This document shows positions 55,801-61,940 of a DNA stretch of 64,000 bases, in pieces. Source of the DNA: Flavobacteriaceae bacterium (GTDB lineage Bacteria > Bacteroidota > Bacteroidia > Flavobacteriales > Flavobacteriaceae). The stretch spans positions 1 to 64,000 of the forward strand of contig CANKZI010000015.1 in NCBI GenBank assembly GCA_947488595.1, in the 5' to 3' direction. Every line of letters starts with the position of its first letter. Position 1 is the first letter of the stretch. The notes below the pieces were generated by a model. That model was not told the DNA's origin and did not search any database. It worked only from the letters and a program-made list of their open reading frames with translations. The position numbers were made by a program, and so were the translations under genes.

Positions 55801-56936
55801 ACTTTGATGATGCTAACATTGCTAGAGGATGGAGCATCAGAGCGCCAAATACTTTCCCTGCAAATGGAACCACCGCGACGTTCTTAGCGGAATTTATTGG
55901 AAAACCAAATAATGGTGATTATTCAAGAACAGTAACTACGAGCAATCGAGGTTATAACTTGATTGGTAACCCTTATCCTTCACCAATTAGTGCTAGCGAT
56001 TTCTTGGCCGCTAATCCAGGTGCATTGTACTTCTGGACACACAAAGTTCAAAACGGAGCACCAGGGACCAATTATGCTACGCTTACTACTTTGGGATTCG
56101 CACAACCAGCGCCAACTGATAATTTAGTATTTGAAGGAATTATCCAAACAGGTCAAGGTTTCTTATACAAACCAACAACAGCTGGAACAGCAGTGTTTAA
56201 CAACTCGATGCGTCGTTCTGATAACAGGGGTCAATTCTTTAGAGATGGCAACGAGGGAATCGAGAGACACCGTATTTGGTTGAACTTGTCAGACAGTAAC
56301 AATGCCGGCTTAAATCAAATTTTGGTTGGTTACATGACAGGTGCTACACAAGATGTTGATAGTTCTATTGATGGTGTTTTGAATTACACTGGAACCGGTA
56401 TCGCAACTACAATCAATGATCAGAATTTTGCCATCCAAGGCCGTTCATTGCCGTTTGAAGCTACCGACGAAGTGCCAATGAATTTCAAAGCAGAGACCGA
56501 TGGTAGTTATACTATCGCAATCGACCACGTTGATGGATTGTTCTCAGGAGATCAAAACATCTACTTGAAAGACAATTTAACTGGTATTACTCACAACATT
56601 AAAGAGAGCGCTTATACTTTTGCATCAGTTGCAGGAACATTCGCGAGCCGATTTGCTGTAGTGTACCAAAGTGCACCATTAGGAATTGAGACACCAAGTC
56701 TTGATGCCAACAGTGTGATTGTTTACAAGAAAGACACTTCATTGCATATCAATTCAGGAAGTGCTGTTATGGCATCAGTGAAAATATATGACATTCGTGG
56801 TCGCTTGATTATCGAACAAAACAATATCAATGCAAGCACAACGGTTTTCAACAACCTTAACGCAGAGCAACAAGTATTGTTAGTTCAGATTACTTCAGAT
56901 GATAACAAAGTTGTTACCAAAAAAGTAGTTTACTAA
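46887..56936 (+). CDS. Giant modular surface protein (fibronectin type III / beta-helix / Ig-like) with T9SS sorting domain
   Basis: A product of about 3349 residues. Signal peptide (MKQFYSCKSLIFTFFILLAG, cleaved after FAQ). N-terminal region of about 400 residues, then four alternating pairs of two FN3-like modules (about 424-1310), two more FN3 domains, the second interrupted by a beta-sandwich insertion (about 1470-1616), then FRYKASTTGNWSTIANWE and a long beta-helix-like region (about 1680-2400) with two copies of a 145-residue unit, Ig-like/PKD-like domains (about 2540-2816), and a type A T9SS sorting domain (VKIYDIRGRLII, ending KKVVY). Rich in Thr, Ser, Gly and Asn; very few Cys. Likely an adhesin or matrix protein secreted through T9SS. 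An upstream in-frame ATG at 46857 adds ten residues. Confidence 0.9.
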   Translation: MKQFYSCKSLIFTFFILLAGLTGFAQNAIVGSGFSSGWGGSCPSNANFTYFSAGAGTSYTSGTLTPTNTGNQFWRLGIDWSGTIKQVNNGSSTDAAVVPGTKYTINQNCTTTGALFRNVSAATNRYVFKTRTAGTAPQGDWVFFEMSAAPITVSSVSQSPVAASVIAGENAIVTAVASGALPTGQGIYIRYTKDNYTNSTIVAMTNTTGNNYTATIPGSFNTSAAGVSYYIFTSGSGLTITGADADLYTINLNNNSTNNYTYTVSSPGVVYQHAFEAAPSGQSYTGTPTTLNSNFTSQQWSTPGTNNFAAFGGATGNALGVASASGAQSYNLALNVASGFKFSLTNFSFWRQTSSSVTWTMTVNGTTVGAGTSPTSGTTTGILNVTNTAQNLTGTLNVVLTFAGSGSFRLDDFILRGTFTSVPAAPTLTTPTATAITSTSATLGANITSNGGSSISARGTSYKTSSPVLATDNQSAEGGTTTGVYTHSRTGLSPQTPYFYVGYATNTTGTAISAEGSFRTLSSPPTAAVSSFTATASASGTITLNWNAATFPGTGATQAGYAIVYATGTPTMTAANGAAPTAGVGTLVNVTTAISLSPATTTVISGLTNGTTYNFILVPYTYDGTNATTYSYLTGGPTTSGAPLVAPTITTTAAANTITDTTASSGGQTITGSGITAKGVVWDTATTPTVALSTKTNDGSGATNFTSSLTSLAAQTPYFVRAYVTNATGTGYGNQVTFRTLSTPVTTQASNFTATAASSSAINLAWTAATFPGSGATASGYLVYRATGLNTPTFASANGAAPAAGANTTLITTLANNAVSFGDSGLTSSTAYTYLVVPFTWDGTNNTTYNYLNTLAVQSATTQSGPPSISTTTSASAITATSASSGGATIVDGGSLVTAKGVVWDIATAPTVSLSTKTNEGDNTTANFTSALAPLSPETLYYARAYATNNSSTAYANEITFRTLSATVATQSPSASATVIGSGSVSLSWGAATFPASGAAQGGYAIVYSTNGTQSLTSANGSAPAGTNLLVVTPTTLSSASPATSTTISGLVGGSYSFTVIPFTYDGINATTYNYLTTSAPTASVTVITNPSITTTAVTSISDVAATSGGTTINVSGGTVLAKGIVYSSTNATPTLSDTVITDVGTSTASFTSNLTGLTSQTLYYVRAYVTNEVDTAYGSAVSFYTYAPPVTAQATAMTATTTSAANIDLAWSVATFPSATTTGYVLIRASGANTPSLSNGNGVAPAAGANTTIISSSIPGATATFSNASLTAATTYNYRLVPFTWNGTNAATYNYLTSGTIASATATTLATAPTAQPTIIAFSAVTASTITTSWTAATGSPAGYIVVRGTAVIPNTDPVAGTTYSAGNALGNGTVVYVGSAVTTAAQTGLVDGITYNYKIYSYTGSGASINYLLTSPLGGSQATSAIGAPTATAATSVTSSGFTANWSAVSGAANYQLDMGTNPCFATFGTPTATTEGFAGGTATPPSGWTITAGATYTSAGNFGAASPSLNLNATGQLVRTNLLSGSVATQLSFWIKGQGTDASSALLVEGTTDGTNWTTIENITNSIPTSGTTKSYNSSSTPALPCGMIQFRFTYTKSNGNLAFDDVAITSASSASSFISGYNNLSVSGTSQAISGLSGGTTYYYRVRTVSTNSTSINSNVITAITLNDISTADFRYKASTTGNWSTIANWEYNLTGVTWAAAGQLPGTTNNVSIPSTSNVTLDQGYTINSGKTLTVSGILDTSTNIIQGTGNFSLASSSTLKIGSADGINSTGSTGNIQTTTRVFGATANYQYNGAGNQMTGTGLPFTITTGSLGINSGTNTVTLTTTGTTTPTLSLISGTFATGSGSTINITSGGTVSSTTGTVASGADGGTINFNGTGTISGTLDFNNLTLNGATTLPATITVNGNLTFNATTASVTNAPTYGASSNLIYAANVSRGGEWSATSPGTGYPANVIVQNGATLTASQSFDVGCSGNLQLGNTGSAGSINMVGAGKIIVAGNVTIGSNNGTSTLTLSSTIGGDIKVGGNWTRTSNGAFTPNGRAVFFTGSGTNVINSTGGAAFDYLVSDKTAGVLQLGSNLTVNAPSGGNALSLKSAASYALNGNTLNLTNAASSNVLADGGTVNFTGTGTINFANSTKTCSQINSGSFAFGSNVALTTSTGVNFGAGLSTINGTFQINGGGFVQINAPIYGSTSTLIYNSNYGRNLEWSATSGAGYPNNVAVIGGSTLDLSANGFADRALAGDLTLGVVGGTAGSLSMGATTNKLTVGGNIIVGGNTSGTSTLTLSSAVGGDIYINGNWTRNTGGSFVTNSRAVFFQGTGTSMITTISTASFDYLFINKTSTGKVVLANDMSVNNNLTFSSDNTGVIQTDGFKVIVPTTATITRTGSGHINGNLRRFVPTGTVTGFNLPIGDATNYSPAAINFTGTVSGSGYLDASVSIPGAAPSVASGLSQTKYVDRKWTIINTGVGGFTSFAPTFTFVAGDVQGSASTSLFGIRNLNGSTWSNTTLGAALSTSTSASEVTVFGDYYIGEGEGIAVTTQPVDATTCAGSNASFTAASTSTPTPAIQWQEKVGAGSFTNITNGGVYDGANTGTLIITGATVEMSSNQYQAVFSNINGSTTSSAKTLTVNSNLPASVSIAITSGAQTICAGTSVTFTATPTNGGATPAYQWKVNGVDAASTTDTFTTAALANSDQVTVEMTSTACATGSPATSNSISMTVNSINTITLSSAAGTNAQTLCNTADFASITYATTEATGATFSGLPAGVTGNWASDVVTISGTPTVSGSFNYTVTLTGGCGNVTATGNITANFTVWNGSGWSNAAPTASVGAIIAGNYSVAADLAACSLIVNNNAIVTVPSGFDFTIVGKVDVQAGSSLTFDNNANLLQSGTTNANTGEITSKRTNTTMRRLDYTYWSSPTAKADYALKTFSPMTLSLIPSEPGGVTGTSRFYYLDEVANAFVNVEPTTTYFDDANIARGWSIRAPNTFPANGTTATFLAEFIGKPNNGDYSRTVTTSNRGYNLIGNPYPSPISASDFLAANPGALYFWTHKVQNGAPGTNYATLTTLGFAQPAPTDNLVFEGIIQTGQGFLYKPTTAGTAVFNNSMRRSDNRGQFFRDGNEGIERHRIWLNLSDSNNAGLNQILVGYMTGATQDVDSSIDGVLNYTGTGIATTINDQNFAIQGRSLPFEATDEVPMNFKAETDGSYTIAIDHVDGLFSGDQNIYLKDNLTGITHNIKESAYTFASVAGTFASRFAVVYQSAPLGIETPSLDANSVIVYKKDTSLHINSGSAVMASVKIYDIRGRLIIEQNNINASTTVFNNLNAEQQVLLVQITSDDNKVVTKKVVY
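48160..50820 (+). repeat. Four tandem ~660-bp FN3-pair repeats within the giant surface gene
   Basis: Module A (starts near 48160, 48822, 49482 and 50150) contains AKGVVWD..T and VRAYVTN; module B contains NLAWTAATFP, NGAAP and VPFTWDGTN. Spacings are about 664, 658 and 668 bp. Copies are diverged at the protein level but share long common words, as expected of expanding adhesin repeats. Confidence 0.75.
52665..53920 (+). repeat. Two ~430-450-bp beta-helix repeats within the giant surface gene
   Basis: Units at about 52665-53110 and 53462-53922, offset near 800 bp. Shared words are LIY, EWSATS, GYP, TLTLSS, GGDI, NWTR, RAVFF and FDYL. They form the middle of the beta-helix-like region. Confidence 0.65.
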
Positions 56937-56955
56937 TCCATAATTAATAAATACT

Positions 56956-56990
56956 AAAAACCTCTCGAGCAATCGAGAGGTTTTTTTTTT
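56956..56990 (+). terminator. Terminator of the giant surface gene
   Basis: AAAAACCTCTCGA (56956-56968) pairs with TCGAGAGGTTTTT (56973-56985), with a GCAA tetraloop and a T-run. Confidence 0.94.
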
Positions 56991-57054
56991 GGTCATTGCT
57001 CAAATACTATGATCCTACAAATGCATTAACTTTTGCGAACCGAATTTTTGTGCA

Positions 57055-57086
57055 CAAAAAAAACCGCCAAACAAATGTCAAGCGGC
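57055..57086 (-). terminator. Probable terminator of the FabH-type gene (minus strand)
   Basis: On the minus strand CCGC (57082-57085) and GCGG (57064-57067) form a short stem, followed by T from the A-run at 57056-57063. The stem is short, so the efficiency is uncertain. Confidence 0.6.
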
Positions 57087-57114
57087 CATACCTTCTTATT
57101 GGTGTTGGTGAAAA

Positions 57115-58125
57115 TTACCATTTCATAATAACACTTCCCCAAGTAAAACCACTTCCAAAAGCAGCTAAAACAACTGTGTCTCCTGATTTGATTTTGCCTT
57201 GTTCCCAAGCTTCTGTAAGTGCGATTGGAATAGAAGCAGCGGTCGTATTTCCATATTTTTGAATGTTGTTATGTACTTGATCATCAGTCAATTTGAATTT
57301 TTGTTGGATAAACTGTGATATTCTTAAATTGGCTTGATGCGGAATCAACATGTCAATATCAGCAACAGTCAAATTATTGGCTTGCAATCCTTCATTGATC
57401 ACTTCGGCAAAACGGACTACAGCATTTTTAAAAACAAATTGTCCATTCATATACGGCAAATAACTTTCGTCATTTTCGGGATTTTCATCTGCTAAAATAT
57501 CGGTAATCCAACGACCACCCATACCAGGTGCTTTCACAATCAATTCTTCGGCATGTTGCCCTTCTGAATGCAAGTGTGTCGAAAGAATGCCTTTTGAATT
57601 GTCTTCTTCTCTGCTCAAAACTGCTGCTCCTGCGCCATCTCCGAAAATCACCGAAACACCACGACCGCGGCTTGTCATGTCTAAACCAACCGAGTGTATC
57701 TCTGAACCAATAATCAAAATATTTTTATACATACCAGTTTTGATGTATTGGTCCGCAATAGAAATCGCATACACAAAACCTGAACATTGGTTTCTCACAT
57801 CTAATGCGCCAACGGTTCGCAAGCCCAAATCTCTCTGCACTAAAACACCTGGCCCAGGAAAATAGTAATCCGGGCTTAAGGTAGCGAAAATTACAAAATC
57901 AATATCGTTGTTTGCTATTCCCGATCGTTCAATTGCAATTTTGGCTGCTTTTACTCCCATTGATGTGGTTGTGTCTTGACCTCGAATAATATGTCTGCGC
58001 TCTTGAATTCCGGTGCGCTCTTGGATCCATTCGTCGTTGGTGTCAATTATTTTAGACAAATCATCATTGGTCACAATATTATCAGGCACATAATAGCCTA
58101 ATCCAGTTATTTTTGAATTGTACAT
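57115..58125 (-). CDS. FabH-type beta-ketoacyl-ACP synthase III family protein
   Basis: A 336-residue thiolase-fold enzyme with the FabH triad: Cys114 in RNQCSGF, His263 in IPHQAN and Asn293 in KYGNTTAAS. It makes a C-C bond between an acyl-CoA primer and malonyl-ACP. It has no fab partner genes nearby, and the sequence (YNSKITGLGYYVPDNIVTND) looks like the second FabH-like paralogue common in Flavobacteria rather than the main FabH next to plsX/rpmF. It may feed branched or specialised lipids. Separate from the upstream ABC ATPase gene by 158 bp. Confidence 0.9.
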   Translation of the reverse strand: MYNSKITGLGYYVPDNIVTNDDLSKIIDTNDEWIQERTGIQERRHIIRGQDTTTSMGVKAAKIAIERSGIANNDIDFVIFATLSPDYYFPGPGVLVQRDLGLRTVGALDVRNQCSGFVYAISIADQYIKTGMYKNILIIGSEIHSVGLDMTSRGRGVSVIFGDGAGAAVLSREEDNSKGILSTHLHSEGQHAEELIVKAPGMGGRWITDILADENPENDESYLPYMNGQFVFKNAVVRFAEVINEGLQANNLTVADIDMLIPHQANLRISQFIQQKFKLTDDQVHNNIQKYGNTTAASIPIALTEAWEQGKIKSGDTVVLAAFGSGFTWGSVIMKW

Positions 58126-58283
58126 ATTTTAGATTTTTGTTAGAAAAGTAATCGCTAATTTACAAAAAATGTAAAAACCGAAGAACAAGATAAAGCCTTT
58201 TTAAGAAATTATAATTTTTTCAGAATTAAATTTTGATTTTTGAATCGTGTTAAAGGCGATTTATATTATTTTGTAAAAGTGAA

Positions 58284-59252
58284 TTACAAGCGCATCGCAA
58301 TAATATCATCGAATGCGGTTAGGCAAACGGTTTCGTCTTCAGCAATCGGAAGTGGATTTTCGAAAAAAAGTGCTTTTCCTTCAAAAACAGCTTTAATAAG
58401 ATAATTGGCACCTTTGAAATAACATTGTATGACAGTAACTTGTAAATCGGAAACGTCTGTTACAAAAAGTTCATTGGCATATAGCAAAATGGTTTTATCA
58501 AAATCTTCTGATTCAATCAAATACGGCAGTGGTATTTCATTTACTTCACCATAAAGTGAAGCCACATATTTATTTTTCGGTTGTAAATATAGATTTTTAG
58601 AATCATCGTGACACACCAATTGGCCGTTTTTCATCACAATCGTTTCATCCGAAAACGAAAGTGCATCAATGCTGTCATGGGTGGCAAAGATACAAGTGAT
58701 ATTTCTGTTTTTGAGATAAGCAAATAAATTGCGACGCAAGGCTCCTTTACGGAAACCATCAATATTACGGAATGGCTCGTCCAACAAAAGTACATCGGGT
58801 TCTAAAGCTAAAACCTTTGCCAAAGCAACACGCTGTTGTTGTCCGCCACTTAAATATTTGGATTTTGTATGCTTAAAATCGGTCATTTCGACCATTGCTA
58901 AAAGGGCCTTAATTCGTGCTTTCTTTTCCTGGGGATACATATTAGATAAAAACCTACCCACATTTTCTTCAACAGTAATGTATGGCATTAAATCAAAATC
59001 CTGGGCTAGGTATTTCATATTACTAGCGCCAGGAACCAAATTGAATTTGGGACCTAAAACAGCTTGATTGTTATAAAAAATATGGCCATCATTCAAATCG
59101 TACAAACCATAAATGAGCTGTAACAAAGTACTTTTTCCAGAACCACTTTCGCCTATTATGGCTAAGTTTTGTCCGTTTTGAATGTTAAAACTTATATTGT
59201 CGATTACGTTTTTTGTTTCGTAGGCAAAAGAAATTTTTTGAATTTCTAACAT
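58284..59252 (-). CDS. ABC transporter ATP-binding protein
   Basis: A 322-residue ABC ATPase. Walker A GESGSGKST (residues 34-42), Q-loop Gln84 (YLAQDF), signature LSGGQQQR (134-141), Walker B LLLDEP (155-160, Asp158-Glu159) and the switch His192 (ATHDS) are all present, so it is likely active. The C-terminal part (about 230-322) is a TOBE-like beta domain, as in iron, polyamine and sulfate importers. No permease or binding protein lies beside it, so it is an orphan; substrate unknown. Confidence 0.9.
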   Translation of the reverse strand: MLEIQKISFAYETKNVIDNISFNIQNGQNLAIIGESGSGKSTLLQLIYGLYDLNDGHIFYNNQAVLGPKFNLVPGASNMKYLAQDFDLMPYITVEENVGRFLSNMYPQEKKARIKALLAMVEMTDFKHTKSKYLSGGQQQRVALAKVLALEPDVLLLDEPFRNIDGFRKGALRRNLFAYLKNRNITCIFATHDSIDALSFSDETIVMKNGQLVCHDDSKNLYLQPKNKYVASLYGEVNEIPLPYLIESEDFDKTILLYANELFVTDVSDLQVTVIQCYFKGANYLIKAVFEGKALFFENPLPIAEDETVCLTAFDDIIAMRL

Positions 59253-59346
59253 GGTTTGGTAGATTTTTTTGGCTAGTAAAAATACAATTTTTGCTTTAAA
59301 AAGCCTATATATTAAAATTATTTAATATTTAAGTTCAGAGAAAAAA

Positions 59347-59383
59347 ATAAAGGCGGTTCTCAAACGTGGAGTACCGCCTTTAT
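59347..59383 (-). terminator. Terminator of the AarF gene (minus strand)
   Basis: AAAGGCGGT (59349-59357) pairs with ACCGCCTTT (59373-59381); the minus-strand T-run comes from the A-run at 59341-59347. Confidence 0.85.
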
Positions 59384-59411
59384 CAACATAACCAATAAAC
59401 AAACACAATCT

Positions 59412-60722
59412 TTAATCCATGTATTTCTTATAATTCTGGGTTACTACGCGCGCTTTCAAATCATGTAATAAATTGTACAAACCAAAAAAGGTTCGATTGA
59501 TATATATGAAATGTTGAGATCCTCTATTGCCATTCATTTTTCGGAGTTGTGTGTCTTTTGTAAACTCTTCACCCAAATCGGCCATTTCGGTAAAAAATAC
59601 TTCATCTGAAAAATCGAAGGCTTCACCATGAAATGGTTTTGTAAATAAACTTAACAAACGGTAAAATAAATTGGTGAAATAGTCAATCTCTTTAGGAGAA
59701 TCATCTTTCCTTAAGATTTCTAATTCATACATTTTTTCTTTAAAGAGTACAGCATTTTCAATTACCTCAGGATTGGACAACTCAAAATAAGGTACATAAA
59801 AATCGTTAGGAACTTTTTTAATACAACCAAAATCAATCGCAATTAGATTAATTTCACTATCAATTAAAAAATTACCCGGATGCGGGTCGGCATGCACCTG
59901 ACGCAAACCGTGCATTTGAAACATATAAAAATCCCATAATGCTTGTCCTAATTTGTCACCTTTTTCTCGGTCTTGATTTTGGTTAGTAAATTCTGATAAA
60001 TGCAAGCCATCCATCCAATCCATTGTGATTGTCTTTTTCGACGACATTTCGGGATAGTATTTTGGAAATCGCAAATTGGGAATTACTCCACATGATTTGG
60101 AAATCGAAATTCCTTGAATCAATTCGAGCTCATAGTCAGTCTCTTCCAATAATTTATTTTCGACTTCTTTAAAATAACGTTCCGAATCTTTACCTTGAAG
60201 ATTAAACATTTTGATTGCAAAGGGCTTAACAATAGCCAAATCTGAACTGATACTTTCCGCCACTCCAGGATATTGGATTTTCACAGCAAGTTTTTTCCCA
60301 TCTTTTGTTGCCTGATGCACCTGACCAATACTGGCGGCATTTATGGCGTCTGGAGTGAACGAATCGTATATTTGTTCTGGATATTTCCCTAAATAATTTT
60401 TAAAAGTTTTTCGAACCAAAGGCGATGACAAGGGCGGAACCGAAAATTGCGCCAATGAAAATTTGTCAACATAAGCTTTCGGCATGATATTTTTGTCCAT
60501 GCTCAACATTTGAGCTACTTTTAATGCACTGCCTTTGAGGTTTTTTAAGCCATCATAAATATCTTCGGCATTATTTTCGTTAAGTTTATCTCTCGTTAAA
60601 GAAGGATTTACAATTTTTTCGCCATAATAAGCTACATAATTGCCGCCAACTTTAAACCCTGTCTTTACCAATTGGCTCGCACGTTCAATTTTTCCCGTTG
60701 GAATTGTATCTAATGTTTTCAT
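59412..60722 (-). CDS. AarF/ABC1/UbiB family kinase-like protein
   Basis: A 436-residue ABC1/UbiB family protein. Landmarks: LKVAQMLS (67-74, the KxGQ-like N-terminal motif), the Ala-rich loop NAASIGQVHQA (128-138), catalytic Lys148 (LAVKIQYPG), VHADPHPGNFLI and AIDFG (the DFG-like metal motif). Relatives support ubiquinone/menaquinone synthesis or lipid homeostasis; the target here is unknown. It is the second gene of an operon, 4 bp after the TetR-like gene, a pairing seen across Flavobacteria. No C-terminal membrane span is seen. Confidence 0.9.
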   Translation of the reverse strand: MKTLDTIPTGKIERASQLVKTGFKVGGNYVAYYGEKIVNPSLTRDKLNENNAEDIYDGLKNLKGSALKVAQMLSMDKNIMPKAYVDKFSLAQFSVPPLSSPLVRKTFKNYLGKYPEQIYDSFTPDAINAASIGQVHQATKDGKKLAVKIQYPGVAESISSDLAIVKPFAIKMFNLQGKDSERYFKEVENKLLEETDYELELIQGISISKSCGVIPNLRFPKYYPEMSSKKTITMDWMDGLHLSEFTNQNQDREKGDKLGQALWDFYMFQMHGLRQVHADPHPGNFLIDSEINLIAIDFGCIKKVPNDFYVPYFELSNPEVIENAVLFKEKMYELEILRKDDSPKEIDYFTNLFYRLLSLFTKPFHGEAFDFSDEVFFTEMADLGEEFTKDTQLRKMNGNRGSQHFIYINRTFFGLYNLLHDLKARVVTQNYKKYMD

Positions 60723-60726
60723 CTTA

Positions 60727-61398
60727 TTACATTTTTCTTTCTTTCCACAGAAATTTGCCCAAATCTATCAAATTTTCGAACGGTTTAGTATCCAATAAAT
60801 CTACAACAGTATTGACAGATTTTTCAATTACTATATCTGTTTTTTCGAAACCTTTAGAATTGTCTTCTAACCAAAATTTCAGCAGGAATAAGAACTGAAT
60901 CCAGGCACCTTCGGAAAAAACTGGTTTGGTTACTTTCGCCAATTTGCTGCCCATTCCTGAAGTGCTTGTTTCAATAATACCCTCGACAAAATCTTTAAAT
61001 TGGATTCGAAGGTGTTTCAATTGTTTAAGATGCTTTAGTCCCTCTTTGTTTTCGTGAAGTACATAAGTAACATAGCTTCGGTTCAGTGTTAATATTTCAA
61101 AAAGAGTAAAATAAAGTGTGAGTAATTTATTTTTATCTGAATATCCGATATAATTTGGTTCTTTTTCGATTGTTGCTACAGCATTTTCAAAAAACTTGGT
61201 CCAAATAGATTGTTTTATTGCATCGATTGATCCAAAAAAGGAATAAAAAGTAGCTTCTTCGATACCATTATTTTTACAGAAAACAAATACATTTCTGGTG
61301 TTGTGATTGTTTTCTAAAACATCATTCATATAAAGGGCAATGATTTGGTTGTCATCAATCAGCTCTTTTTTTTCTTTTGGTTTTCTTGCAGTAGCCAT
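60727..61398 (-). CDS. TetR family transcriptional regulator
   Basis: A 223-residue TetR-like protein. The N-terminal helix-turn-helix region (about residues 20-65) includes VFVFCKNNGIEEATFYSFFG, with recognition helix EATFYSFFGS. The helical C-terminal domain (about 70-210) presumably binds a ligand. It begins MATARKPKEKK at 61398; an in-frame ATG at 61455 lies upstream of the -7 element (61425-61432) and is rejected. It precedes the AarF gene by 4 bp and may autoregulate that operon. Confidence 0.8.
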   Translation of the reverse strand: MATARKPKEKKELIDDNQIIALYMNDVLENNHNTRNVFVFCKNNGIEEATFYSFFGSIDAIKQSIWTKFFENAVATIEKEPNYIGYSDKNKLLTLYFTLFEILTLNRSYVTYVLHENKEGLKHLKQLKHLRIQFKDFVEGIIETSTSGMGSKLAKVTKPVFSEGAWIQFLFLLKFWLEDNSKGFEKTDIVIEKSVNTVVDLLDTKPFENLIDLGKFLWKERKM

Positions 61399-61424
61399 AA
61401 CTATTGTTGTTTTTATTCTTTTTA

Positions 61425-61432
61425 CAAATTTA
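61425..61432 (-). promoter_or_regulatory. Promoter -7 element for the tetR-aarF operon
   Basis: CAAATTTA on the plus strand reads TAAATTTG on the minus strand. The leader to the ATG at 61398 is about 23 nt. Confidence 0.55.
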
Positions 61433-61455
61433 CATTTCAAATATTTCTGAAACAT

Positions 61456-61878
61456 AAAAATATATGTTAAATGTCTTTCAAAAATATTGAAAAAGAGAGC
61501 ATGGAAGCAGTACTTCTTGAAGTCGAATTGTGTTGTTAAGAATGATTTGAGTGGACAGTATGAGAATTAAATATTTTATTATGTCAATAAAAATGAAATT
61601 ATCACAAAAAAAGCTAAAGAAATACGAAATTAATATTTGTAGATATTGCAATTTAATAACAAAAAACATCGTTATAGCTCAAATTAAAAATAAAATATTT
61701 TATGAAAAAATAAAAAAACACCATAACATTAACACAACATTGGAAATTAATTGGGGTTAAAATTCGAAATTAATTATACAACAAATAACAAATAACATCC
61801 TGTATTTCGGAGTTTTTCTCTTCTTTTTTAAGATTTTTAAGAATTTATAAATTGTATAGTTTGTATATACGCAAACGT
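61456..61878. other. AT-rich gene-poor stretch
   Basis: No supported gene. A plus-strand frame from 61551 to 61760 is lysine/asparagine-rich low-complexity sequence from AT-rich DNA and is not believed to be coding. A 10-bp palindrome CAAACGTTTG lies just beyond, at 61872-61881. Confidence 0.4.
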
Positions 61879-61910
61879 TTGAAATCCTATCTGAAAAAAT
61901 TATAAGTTTG
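61879..61910 (+). promoter_or_regulatory. Promoter of the terminal secreted-protein gene
   Basis: TTG (61879-61881) and TAAGTTTG (61903-61910), 21 bp apart, match the -33/-7 consensus. The leader to the ATG at 61941 is about 26 nt. Confidence 0.62.
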
Positions 61911-61940
61911 AGAATTAACTTTTAATTTAAAAACAGTAAC

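Noticed and set aside
61551..61760. Plus-strand open frame (69 codons) in the AT-rich gap before the last gene
   Set aside because: Lysine/asparagine/isoleucine low-complexity composition expected from AT-rich DNA, TTG start, no promoter and no family look.
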